From Dyella sp. OK004 (GTDB lineage: Bacteria; Pseudomonadota; Gammaproteobacteria; Xanthomonadales; Rhodanobacteraceae): a stretch of 64,000 bases of DNA. The stretch lies in NCBI RefSeq assembly GCF_900114495.1, contig NZ_FOZI01000002.1, forward strand, positions 372,001-436,000, read 5' to 3'. The notes beneath the pieces were generated by a model. That model ran no database searches. It was given only the letters and a program-made list of their open reading frames with translations, and had not been told where the DNA came from. Both the position numbers and the translations under genes were made by a program. Below are positions 9,592 to 16,951 of the stretch, one piece after another; the stretch's first letter is position 1; every line of letters begins with the position of its first letter.

Positions 9592-10019
9592 GAGGCGCCA
9601 GTTTCATTCTCGACGCGCGGCTGGAAGCTGATACGCGTCGCATCACCTCGCTGCCCTTGTGCGACGTGCTGCTGATGAACGACGCGCGCTTCCCGTGGGT
9701 GATCCTGGTGCCGCATCGCCCTGGCCTGGTCGAGATCGCCGACTTGCCGGGGGAAGCCCAGGCGACGCTATGGCAGGAAGTGAGCCGCGCCGCCGCCGCA
9801 CTGCGCGCCAACGCACCCTGCGACAAGCTCAATCTCGGTGCGCTGGGCAATATCGTGCGGCAGCTGCACGTGCATGTGGTCGCGCGCTGCGAGGGCGATG
9901 CAGCCTGGCCTGGCCCCGTGTGGGGCAGCGGCCACGCCGAAGCCTATGCACCGGATGCGCTGGAAGATTTGATCGGACGCTTGCGCGCTGCGCTCGAAAC
10001 CCAAGCAACATCGGCCTAG
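9588..10019 (+). CDS. HIT domain protein with Q-x-H-x-H active-site motif
   Basis: Histidine-triad nucleotide hydrolase or transferase family, 143 residues from ATG 9588, which overlaps the upstream stop (ATGA). The active-site strand reads RQLHVHVVAR: the central His-x-His is present but the first position of the canonical H-x-H-x-H is Gln. A C-terminal WPGPVWG loop follows, as in proteobacterial Ap4A-hydrolase-like members. It pairs with the DLH gene in a two-gene operon ended by the terminator at 10033. Confidence 0.85.
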   Translation: MRGASFILDARLEADTRRITSLPLCDVLLMNDARFPWVILVPHRPGLVEIADLPGEAQATLWQEVSRAAAALRANAPCDKLNLGALGNIVRQLHVHVVARCEGDAAWPGPVWGSGHAEAYAPDALEDLIGRLRAALETQATSA

Positions 10020-10032
10020 CGAGCGCGCAAAG

Positions 10033-10065
10033 AAAAAGCCCGCGATCGAAACCGCGGGCTTTTTT
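10033..10065. terminator. Bidirectional rho-independent terminator
   Basis: AGCCCGCG stem (10037-10044) with CGCGGGCT (10053-10060), flanked by A-run and T-run, so it works in both directions between the convergent HIT gene and lipoprotein gene. Confidence 0.9.
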
Positions 10066-10080
10066 GGTGAGCGGAACGAA

Positions 10081-10575
10081 TCAGCGCCGCGAAGGATCGT
10101 AGCCGCTGTCGCTGGCCGACTTGCCCTTCATCTCGTCGTTCATCTTGACCGGTGCGTGGTAATCCTCGAGATCGCGCGCCTTGGTTTCGATCGCATTGAT
10201 CTTCTTCAGCGTGCCGCCGTCGTCGTAGTACACGACAAAGCCGTAGTCGAGCTGCATGCGCGCCATGAATTCCAGGTGCTGCTTGCGGATCTTCGACTCG
10301 TCGCTGCGCATCAGCAGCACGGTCTTGGGCAGCTTGCCCTGATCCTTGAGGTAGGCAAAGTGGCTGCCGGTATCGAGTGCCGAGAGCACCGCACCATCGA
10401 CCACGAACTGGCCGCTCTTGTACGCCTCTACCGTGGCGTCGAACTTGCCCTGCATCTGCTCGGTCTTGATGGCCTCGCCCTTGGTGTCGCCGCGATGGCA
10501 ACCGGCCAGCACCAGCAGGCTGCCCAGGAGGATGGCGGCAGCGGTGCGGCTCAGCAGCGTGGATAAACGAATCAT
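10081..10575 (-). CDS. Putative lipoprotein of unknown function
   Basis: ATG 10575 has GGAG 8 bases upstream and gives 164 residues; a second start at 10590 has no ribosome-binding site. A lipobox LVLAGC ends the signal peptide, so the product is anchored to a membrane in the periplasm. The mature part is lysine-rich with an acidic core (VVYYDDGGTLKKINAIETK). I do not recognise the family. It stands alone, convergent with the HIT gene across a shared terminator, and separated from dcd by 139 bp. Confidence 0.7.
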   Translation of the reverse strand: MIRLSTLLSRTAAAILLGSLLVLAGCHRGDTKGEAIKTEQMQGKFDATVEAYKSGQFVVDGAVLSALDTGSHFAYLKDQGKLPKTVLLMRSDESKIRKQHLEFMARMQLDYGFVVYYDDGGTLKKINAIETKARDLEDYHAPVKMNDEMKGKSASDSGYDPSRR

Positions 10576-10714
10576 GTGTATCTCCGACATTCGATCAATG
10601 AGAACAACGTGGGGAGTGTAGCGCCGCGCGCTGGCGCCGCATCGCATTCGGACGGCGGCCATTCAGCTGCAACGCACACGCCCGTGATACGCGGACACAG
10701 GAACCTGCGCCGAC

Positions 10715-11281
10715 TCAGGTGCGCGGCAAGGTCACGCCTTGCTGGCCCTGATATTTGCCGCCGCGGTCGCGGTAGCTGGTCTCGCATTCCTCGTCCGATT
10801 CGAGGAACAGCATCTGCGCCACACCCTCGTTCGCGTAAATCTTTGCGGGCAGCGGCGTGGTGTTAGAGAACTCCAGCGTGACGTGGCCTTCCCACTCCGG
10901 CTCCAGCGGCGTCACGTTGACGATGATGCCGCAGCGCGCATACGTGCTCTTGCCCAGGCAGATGGTCAGCACCTGGCGCGGAATGCGGAAGTACTCGACG
11001 GTGCGCGCCAGCGCGAACGAGTTGGGCGGGATGATGCAGACATCCGCTTCCACGTCGACAAAGCTGGTCGGATCGAACGCCTTGGGGTCGACAATGGTGG
11101 AGTTGATATTGGTGAAAATCTTGAACTCGCGCGCGCAACGCACGTCGTAGCCGTAGCTGGAGGTGCCGTAGGAAACCAGCTTGTTGCCATCCCGCATTTT
11201 CACCTGGCCCGGCTCGAACGGCTCGATCATGCCCTGCTGCTCGGCCATGCGCCGGATCCACTTGTCGGATTTGATGCTCAC
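10715..11281 (-). CDS. dcd: dCTP deaminase
   Basis: Deaminates dCTP to dUTP, the main source of dUMP for thymidylate synthesis in Gram-negative bacteria. The 188-residue product matches family length and shows [13 protein letters not shown], the Ser/Ala-rich [10 protein letters not shown] stretch, and [15 protein letters not shown] with the catalytic Glu. The start is GTG at 11281, preceded by GGGAG; the first ATG would remove eleven conserved residues. It lies downstream of the mrp/FMN-reductase pair on the same strand with a 188-bp gap, in which I see no gene. Confidence 0.95.
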   Translation of the reverse strand: MSIKSDKWIRRMAEQQGMIEPFEPGQVKMRDGNKLVSYGTSSYGYDVRCAREFKIFTNINSTIVDPKAFDPTSFVDVEADVCIIPPNSFALARTVEYFRIPRQVLTICLGKSTYARCGIIVNVTPLEPEWEGHVTLEFSNTTPLPAKIYANEGVAQMLFLESDEECETSYRDRGGKYQGQQGVTLPRT

Positions 11282-11469
11282 TCAGGCTCCCGTTGCGTTC
11301 GTGGGTGCGTCGGCGCCAGGCGCCGGGCACAAGATGCGGAAAAATAACGGATCGGCCGGTACCCCGCCAGTCGAGGTCATCGGCGTCTCCCTGCGCTTTT
11401 CATGAGGCCGCCTCAAGCATCGAAGGGTAAGCCCATGAAGGCGCGGCATATTTGGACAGCGCCTTGCGG

Positions 11470-12042
11470 TCAGACGCGGCCGGCTTCCAGGGCAGCCAAT
11501 TCATGTAATGCCTGCAGCAGTCGGCCCAGCGCATCCCCGATCCGCGCCGTCTGCTCCGCTTGCTCCAGCAAGGACTCGACCGTGCATCCCGCCCCAGGCA
11601 GTGGCACTTCGGCCGTTGCGCTGTCCAGCACCTGCGCCGACATGGTCTGCAGCACTTCGCGCAGCGCCGCCTGCGCGTGATGCGAGCCGCGGCCCGATGC
11701 ATTCCACTGGGCCACCGGTTTGCCAGGAAATTCCAAGCTGCCGACCAGCCAGTCGAGCAGATTCTTGAACGGGCCGGGGATGCCGTGCGCATATTCCGGG
11801 CATGCCACGATCAGCGCATCGCTCGCACCGATAGCACGGCGCAGGGCGATCACCGTCTCGGGCAACGGCTCCACATCAAGATCGGGATTGAACAGCGGCA
11901 GCGCGCCCATGCTCTCGTACAGCGACAGCTCGAGTTCTATCGGCGCCAAAGTACGCGCCGCGCGCAGCAATGCCGTATTACCCGACACGCCACGGAGGCT
12001 GCCGGACAGGCACAGCACGCGAAACCGCGCGCCCGCCGTCAT
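11470..12042 (-). CDS. NADPH-dependent FMN reductase family protein
   Basis: Flavodoxin-like NAD(P)H:FMN/quinone reductase (PF03358), 190 residues from ATG 12042. FMN-phosphate binding is suggested by LSGSLRGVSGNTALLRA near the N-terminus, and the family's flavin-facing loop by CPEYAHGIPGPFKNLLDW. The start overlaps the mrp stop (ATGA), which indicates translational coupling to the Fe-S carrier gene. A reductase supplying electrons to Fe-S assembly is an appealing inference, but family members also reduce quinones, azo dyes and chromate. Confidence 0.85.
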   Translation of the reverse strand: MTAGARFRVLCLSGSLRGVSGNTALLRAARTLAPIELELSLYESMGALPLFNPDLDVEPLPETVIALRRAIGASDALIVACPEYAHGIPGPFKNLLDWLVGSLEFPGKPVAQWNASGRGSHHAQAALREVLQTMSAQVLDSATAEVPLPGAGCTVESLLEQAEQTARIGDALGRLLQALHELAALEAGRV

Positions 12043-13145
12043 GCCGACGGCGCACCCTGCACCACGATCTTGCCCAGCCCCAGCGACTTGTTGCGCGGCT
12101 GGCGCGACAGGCGCCCGGCCGTATTGCGCGCAATCTCGCGATAGCGCGCGGCGAGATCGGAATCGGGTATCGCCGCCACCGTGGGCGTACCGCTGTCCGC
12201 CTGTTCGCGGATGCGGATATCCAGCGGCAGCGAGCCGAGATAAGCCACGTGGTATTGCTCGGCCATGCGCGCGCCACCGCCTTCGCCGAAGATGTGCTCC
12301 TCGTGCCCGCAGTTCGAGCACACGTGGGTGGCCATGTTCTCCACGACGCCAAGCACCGGCACCTCGACCTTCTCGAACATCTTGAGCGCCTTGCGCGCGT
12401 CGAGCAGGGCGATGTCTTGCGGCGTGGTGACGATCACCGCGCCAGCTACCGGTACCTTCTGCGACAGCGTGAGCTGGATGTCGCCAGTACCCGGCGGCAG
12501 ATCCACGATCAGATAGTCGAGCTGCTCCCAGCGGCTGTCGTTGAGCAGTTGCATCATCGCCTGGGTGACCATCGGGCCACGCCAGATCATCGGCGTTTCC
12601 TCGTCCACCAGGAAACCGATCGACATCGCCTGCAGGCCATGTGCCTGCATCGGCGTAATGGACTTGCCGTCCGGGGAGTCCGGCCTGCCGCTGATGCCGA
12701 GCATGCGTGGCTGACTGGGACCGTAAATGTCCGCATCCAGCACGCCGACCTTGGCGCCCTCCGCCGCCAGTGCCAGCGCCAGATTGGCCGACACCGTGGA
12801 CTTGCCCACGCCACCCTTGCCGGAGGCCACCACGATGATGTTCTTCACGTTAGGCTGCGGCGCCAGCGTGCCCTGCACCTTATGCGCGTAGATGCGGGTG
12901 GTGATCGACACCGAAGCCGCCTCGATCGCCGCGTCCGCTTCCAGCGCCTGCTTCACGCGTGCCGTCAGTTCCGCCATGGCGGTGCCTGCCGGATAGCCCA
13001 GTTGCAGATCCACCGATACACGCGCGCCGTCCACACCCACCGCGCGCAGGCTGTCGGCCAGCGGGGCGCCGGTGTGGGTGTCGATCAGCTCGCCAAGAAT
13101 GCGGCGGACCAGGGCTTCGCTTGCTTGCGTCATGGGATCGGGCAT
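12039..13145 (-). CDS. mrp: Mrp/ApbC family Fe-S cluster carrier ATPase
   Basis: P-loop NTPase that binds and transfers Fe-S clusters. The 368-residue protein has an N-terminal DUF59/MIP18-like domain (about 1-90), the deviant Walker A GKGGVGKST near residue 112, LDADIYGPSQPRMLG after it, and the cluster-binding CSNC near residue 275. ATG 13133 is an alternative start; neither has a good ribosome-binding site. It is divergent from the DUF2147 gene and translationally coupled to the FMN reductase. Confidence 0.93.
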   Translation of the reverse strand: MPDPMTQASEALVRRILGELIDTHTGAPLADSLRAVGVDGARVSVDLQLGYPAGTAMAELTARVKQALEADAAIEAASVSITTRIYAHKVQGTLAPQPNVKNIIVVASGKGGVGKSTVSANLALALAAEGAKVGVLDADIYGPSQPRMLGISGRPDSPDGKSITPMQAHGLQAMSIGFLVDEETPMIWRGPMVTQAMMQLLNDSRWEQLDYLIVDLPPGTGDIQLTLSQKVPVAGAVIVTTPQDIALLDARKALKMFEKVEVPVLGVVENMATHVCSNCGHEEHIFGEGGGARMAEQYHVAYLGSLPLDIRIREQADSGTPTVAAIPDSDLAARYREIARNTAGRLSRQPRNKSLGLGKIVVQGAPSA

Positions 13146-13278
13146 TGGGGGAGAAGAAGGCTTCCATTATGCCAGTCCGCCGACTTTCCCGGCTCCGAGA
13201 GAGCTTGCGCGTTGCAGCTTGACGCCCTGCCGCGCGCTCGTCAGGCTCCGTCCATACTGTTTCGTACGGGAGGGTTAC

Positions 13279-13725
13279 ATGAAGCCACTGATTCGCCTCG
13301 CTGTCGCGACCGGCCTGCTGCTCGGCACCGGCGCTGCCTTTGCCGCCAGCAACTCGCCAGTGGGCACCTGGAAGACCATCGACGACAAGACCCACCAGGC
13401 CAAGTCCATCGTGCAGATCACCGAGGTCAACGGCGAGCTGCAGGGCAAGGTGCTGCAGGTGCTGCAGTCCGACGAAGGCCCGCACCCGGTCTGCAAGGAG
13501 TGCGATGGCGACCGCAAGGACAAACCCGTCGAGGGCATGGTCATCATGTGGGGCGTAAAGCCCGATGGTGACGAGTGGGATGGCGGCAAAATCCTCGACC
13601 CCAAAAACGGCAAGACCTACAAGGTCAAGCTCAAGACCATCGAGAACGGCACCAAGCTGGATGTGCACGGCTACATCGGCTTCTCGCTGCTCGGCCGCAG
13701 CCAGGTGTGGGAACGCCAGGAATAA
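13279..13725 (+). CDS. DUF2147 secreted protein
   Basis: A 148-residue exported protein with a clean signal peptide ending GAAFAAS. ATG 13279 follows the strong ribosome-binding site GGGAGGG. The mature part starts SPVGTWKTIDDKT, the lipocalin-like N-terminal strand of the DUF2147 family, and contains HPVCKECDGDRK followed by GMVIMWGVK and DPKNGKTYKVK, all family hallmarks. Function unknown. The CxxC pair could form a disulfide or bind metal. It is a single gene closed by a strong terminator. Confidence 0.88.
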   Translation: MKPLIRLAVATGLLLGTGAAFAASNSPVGTWKTIDDKTHQAKSIVQITEVNGELQGKVLQVLQSDEGPHPVCKECDGDRKDKPVEGMVIMWGVKPDGDEWDGGKILDPKNGKTYKVKLKTIENGTKLDVHGYIGFSLLGRSQVWERQE

Positions 13726-13754
13726 GTCCTGGCGTTGGCATCGGCTGGACAAGA

Positions 13755-13780
13755 CGCGGGCCATTGGCCCGCGTTTTTTT
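13755..13780. terminator. Rho-independent terminator after DUF2147 gene
   Basis: CGCGGGCC-ATT-GGCCCGCG stem followed by seven T on the plus strand, 29 bp past the DUF2147 stop. The convergent DeoR gene ends at 13788. Confidence 0.92.
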
Positions 13781-13787
13781 ATGCGCC

Positions 13788-14603
13788 CTACTCGCCGCCC
13801 GCGGCGTCGGCGCGATGCACGGTCACGCCGCGTGCCGTGTAGGCCGTGCGCGTGGCTTTGTCCACGTCATGCTCCACGACCAGATGCTGCACCTCGGCTA
13901 GTTCCGCCACGCGATGCGTCGCCACCGTGCCGAGCTTGTCGCTGGTGACCACCACCGCGGTTTCGCCGCTGGCCTCCACCATCGCGCGTTTGAACAGCAC
14001 TTCTTCGCTATCGAAACCCCACAGGCCGCCTTCCACATCGACCGCACAGGCGCCGGGGAAGCAAAGATCCGCGCGGATCCGCTGCAACTCCTTCACCGCC
14101 TGCGCGCCCACCGCGCCACCGATGCGCGGATCGACGCGGCCGCCGATCAACAGGATCTCGAAGCCCTCGCGATCCATCAGTGCCAGTGCGACATCTGGCG
14201 CATTGGTAACCACGGTCAGGCCGAAGCGCTCGGGCAAGGCCGCAGCAATCGCCGTGTTGGTCGAGCCCGCGTCGATCATCAGGATCTGTCCCTGCCGCAC
14301 CAGCGTGACCGCCTTGCGTGCCAGCGCCTGCTTGCGGCCGGTGTGCTCGACGCGCCGCTGCTTCAGCGGCGACACCGCAACAGACAAAGGCAAGGCACCG
14401 CCATAGACACGCTTGCACAAGCCCTGCCCCGCCAGTTCACGCAGATCGCGTCGGATAGAGTCTTCGGAGACCTCGAATTCCGCCGCCAGCTCCGCCGCCA
14501 CCACGCGTCCATGGCTGCGCAGGCGTTGCAGAATCCATTGCTGCCGCTCCTGCGGCATCGCTTCACCCAATGGAATCGGCGCTGCCGCGCGCGACTTGCT
14601 CAT
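13788..14603 (-). CDS. DeoR-family transcriptional regulator of the MFS-HAD operon
   Basis: A 271-residue sugar-operon regulator. A DeoR winged helix lies at about 20-75, with the recognition helix in EFEVSEDSIRRDLREL and the wing at KRVYGGALP. The effector domain is of the DeoR-C type with DAGSTNTAIA and GGRVDPRIGG, where sugar phosphates bind in this family. ATG 14603 overlaps the HAD stop (ATGA), so it is the last gene of an MFS-HAD-DeoR operon and probably represses its own operon through repeats at 16410-16461. The effector is likely the phosphosugar handled by the HAD enzyme. Confidence 0.9.
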   Translation of the reverse strand: MSKSRAAAPIPLGEAMPQERQQWILQRLRSHGRVVAAELAAEFEVSEDSIRRDLRELAGQGLCKRVYGGALPLSVAVSPLKQRRVEHTGRKQALARKAVTLVRQGQILMIDAGSTNTAIAAALPERFGLTVVTNAPDVALALMDREGFEILLIGGRVDPRIGGAVGAQAVKELQRIRADLCFPGACAVDVEGGLWGFDSEEVLFKRAMVEASGETAVVVTSDKLGTVATHRVAELAEVQHLVVEHDVDKATRTAYTARGVTVHRADAAGGE

Positions 14604-15238
14604 GCCGACACCTCCGCGGAAACCAGCCCATGCGAAGCCAGCCACGCACGCAGGCCTGCCGGATCGCGGAACCACCACGCTTGCATACCCTGCGCGGCGG
14701 CGGCATCCACATTGCGTCGCGCGTCGTCGATGTAAAGCGCGCGTACCGGATCGATCGCATAGCGCTCGAATAGCCGCTGATAGATGCGCGGGTCCGGCTT
14801 AATCAGGCGTTCTTCGCCGGAGACCACGATGCCCTCGAACCAGTGCAGGAAATCGAAAAGCTCCAGCGCGCGCGGAAAGGTTTCGTGCGACCAGTTGGTC
14901 AACGCATACAGACGCACGCCGCGCGCCTTCAGTTCGGCCAGTAGATCGACCGTCTCCTGGATCACGCCACCCAGCATGTCTTCCCAGCGCTGCCTGTAGG
15001 CCGCGATAAGCGACGCCTGCGCCGGATGCTCGGCGCTGAGGCTGGCGATCGCTTCGTGCCAGGGACGCCCCGCATCCTGCTGTTCGTTCCAGGGGCCGGT
15101 GCAGATCTCCGAAAGAAAGCGCTCCATTGCCGCGTCATCATCGAACAGCTGGCGATAGAGATAGCGCGGATTCCAGTCGATCAGCACACCGCCGAGGTCG
15201 AACACCACCGTATCGATCATGTTGCCAGCCCCGTTCAT
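14600..15238 (-). CDS. HAD-superfamily phosphatase (subfamily IA)
   Basis: A 212-residue haloacid-dehalogenase-type hydrolase, probably a small-molecule phosphatase of the YihX/sugar-phosphatase type. Motif I is VVFDLGGVLIDWNPRYLY (nucleophile Asp), motif II is the Thr in LYALTNWS, motif III is the Lys in ERLIKPDPRIYQ, and motif IV is ALYIDDARRN. The ATG at 15238 overlaps the MFS stop (ATGA). Sandwiched between a transporter and a DeoR regulator, it is likely to dephosphorylate the transported sugar or polyol after phosphorylation, or to detoxify it. Confidence 0.9.
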   Translation of the reverse strand: MNGAGNMIDTVVFDLGGVLIDWNPRYLYRQLFDDDAAMERFLSEICTGPWNEQQDAGRPWHEAIASLSAEHPAQASLIAAYRQRWEDMLGGVIQETVDLLAELKARGVRLYALTNWSHETFPRALELFDFLHWFEGIVVSGEERLIKPDPRIYQRLFERYAIDPVRALYIDDARRNVDAAAAQGMQAWWFRDPAGLRAWLASHGLVSAEVSA

Positions 15239-16398
15239 CGCCGCACGATCCTTGCGGACGCCGCCACCATCAACAACAAGCCCGCCACCACCACCATCGC
15301 GAGCGGCAGACTGCTGAGCTTGGAAATAAAGCCGATCAATGCAGGCCCGCTAAGCAGGCCCGCATAACCGAGCGTGGTCACCGCGGCGATGGAAATCGCC
15401 GGCGACGTCCCTGGCAGACGACCGGCCGCACTGAACATCACCGGCACGATATTCGAAGCGCCCAGACCGATCAGCACGAAGCCACACAACGAAGCCGGCG
15501 GCCACGACACGCTCGCCGCCAACACAAATCCAAGGGCAGCCAACCCAGCACCCGCGCGCACCGCCCATACCGTACCAAGCCGCTGGATCAGACGATCACC
15601 GGTAAGACGACCGAGCGCCATCGCTATCGAGAAACACGCATAACCGATACCCGCCGAACTCGGCTCGAAACCGCGGAAATCGCGCAGGAATACCGCGCTC
15701 CAATCCAGCATCGAACCCTCGGCCATGAAACTTACGAAGCACAACAGGCCCAGCAACAGCACTACGCCGCGCGGCATGCGGAATGGTGCGTGCCCCGTCT
15801 CCGCATCATCCACTTCAGACAACAGCCCGTTGCGCAGATACAACACCAGCGCAGCCAGCAAAACCGACACCGCCAAAGCCGACACCGGCAACGGCAAACC
15901 CAACGCCAGCAGCGCACTCATACCCGCCGCGCCAGCCAGGCCACCGACACTGAAAAGCCCATGGAAGCCCGACATCAGCACACGCCCGTCGCGCCGCTCC
16001 ACCTCCACCGCATGCGCATTCATGGCGACATCCACCGCGCCCAGCATCACGCCGAAATACAACAACGCCGCCGTGAGCACCGCCGCACTGGGTGCAAGCG
16101 CCAACACCGGCAGCGCCAGACACAGCAACAAACCCGACGCCACAATCACCCGTCGATTGCCGAAGCGATGACTCAACCACCCCACAAACGGCATCGAAAC
16201 CATCGAGCCACCACCAAAGGCCAACAAGATCAGCCCCAACTGCGCATCGTCCAGCCCAAGCCGCGCCTTGGCATACGGCACCATCGGCGCCCACGCCGCC
16301 ATACCGATCCCCGACACCAGGAAGATCAAACGCGTGGCGCGAATCGCCGCCGTCACAGGTTCGCGGCTAGTGCTCACGGGTTCGCTGGTGACTCTCAT
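15235..16398 (-). CDS. MFS transporter (YbjJ-like)
   Basis: A 387-residue inner-membrane major-facilitator protein with about twelve hydrophobic segments. ATG 16398 is chosen because upstream codons would lie in the operator-like repeats. The inter-helix loop LSHRFGNRRVIV is the MFS motif A (loop 2-3). The central loop around residues 190-200 is hydrophilic, as expected between the two six-helix halves. It heads the operon with HAD and DeoR genes. Substrate unknown; a sugar or sugar alcohol is inferred from the regulator. Confidence 0.88.
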   Translation of the reverse strand: MRVTSEPVSTSREPVTAAIRATRLIFLVSGIGMAAWAPMVPYAKARLGLDDAQLGLILLAFGGGSMVSMPFVGWLSHRFGNRRVIVASGLLLCLALPVLALAPSAAVLTAALLYFGVMLGAVDVAMNAHAVEVERRDGRVLMSGFHGLFSVGGLAGAAGMSALLALGLPLPVSALAVSVLLAALVLYLRNGLLSEVDDAETGHAPFRMPRGVVLLLGLLCFVSFMAEGSMLDWSAVFLRDFRGFEPSSAGIGYACFSIAMALGRLTGDRLIQRLGTVWAVRAGAGLAALGFVLAASVSWPPASLCGFVLIGLGASNIVPVMFSAAGRLPGTSPAISIAAVTTLGYAGLLSGPALIGFISKLSSLPLAMVVVAGLLLMVAASARIVRR

Positions 16399-16409
16399 TG
16401 CCAAAACCT

Positions 16410-16461
16410 TGCATGGATATTGCGCATAAATGTAAACAATCATGCACAAACATGCAAAGAG
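16410..16461 (+). promoter_or_regulatory. Array of TGC-type repeats, candidate DeoR operator
   Basis: Five similar 9-mers on the plus strand begin at 16410 (TGCATGGAT), 16421 (TGCGCATAA), 16431 (TGTAAACAA), 16443 (TGCACAAAC) and 16453 (TGCAAAGAG), about one helical turn apart, immediately upstream of the MFS start. The orphan DeoR gene at 57017 has a similar TGCACGAAA array. Operator function is inferred. Confidence 0.5.
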
Positions 16462-16518
16462 CTATTTGGCGTCAGCCGAATCAGGCAACCTGCAAAACAC
16501 CACTAGCAACAACACACC

Positions 16519-16868
16519 GAGCACCCACCCCTCACCCCAACCCTCTCCCCGGAGGGGAGAGGGAGAAGTGCTGCACTAGGCGATGCGAAGCCGGACCGGT
16601 AATGGCCCCGGTGTGGCGATGAGACTTAGACGATCAGGCTGAGAAGAAAGCCATCCCGACGCCTGACACTGGAAAGGGCGTGGCTACAAAGCACACCGCC
16701 TGCTCTTCAGGCCATTTCTCTTTGGTTACTTTCTCTTTGGGCCAGCAAAGAGAAAGTGACCCGGACCGCGGCAGCGGTTCGGAAGCCCGCGGCAGGCGAG
16801 CCAGAGCACGCAGACGCGACCATCGAAGCACTTCACTACTGGATCCCTGCCTGCGCAGGGATAACGAA
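16519..16868. repeat. Three-part mosaic intergenic repeat, copy 2
   Basis: Occupies most of the 553-bp gap 16399-16951. Part A with its CTCTCCCC/GGGGAGAG hairpin is at 16519-16566. Part B at 16657-16817 has the palindrome GGTTACTTTCTCTTTG/CAAAGAGAAAGTGACC at about 16724-16762. Part C at about 16838-16868 is the CCCTGCctGCGCAGGG hairpin. About 90 bp between A and B are unique to this copy. No gene is present. Confidence 0.85.
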
Positions 16869-16951
16869 CGTAGATGCGGTGTAGTGAGCCTTCAAAAACG
16901 CCCCGAATACCCATGCCATAATGCCCAACTCATAAATTCAACCAAGCAACC

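Noticed and set aside
11970-13571. 533-residue plus-strand ORF opposite mrp
   Set aside because: Antisense to a clear Mrp ATPase and out of frame with DUF2147.
15127-16506. 459-residue plus-strand ORF opposite the MFS gene, rich in Arg/Gln/His
   Set aside because: A shadow frame of the MFS-HAD genes; composition is low-complexity and no domain is visible, while the minus strand encodes clear families.
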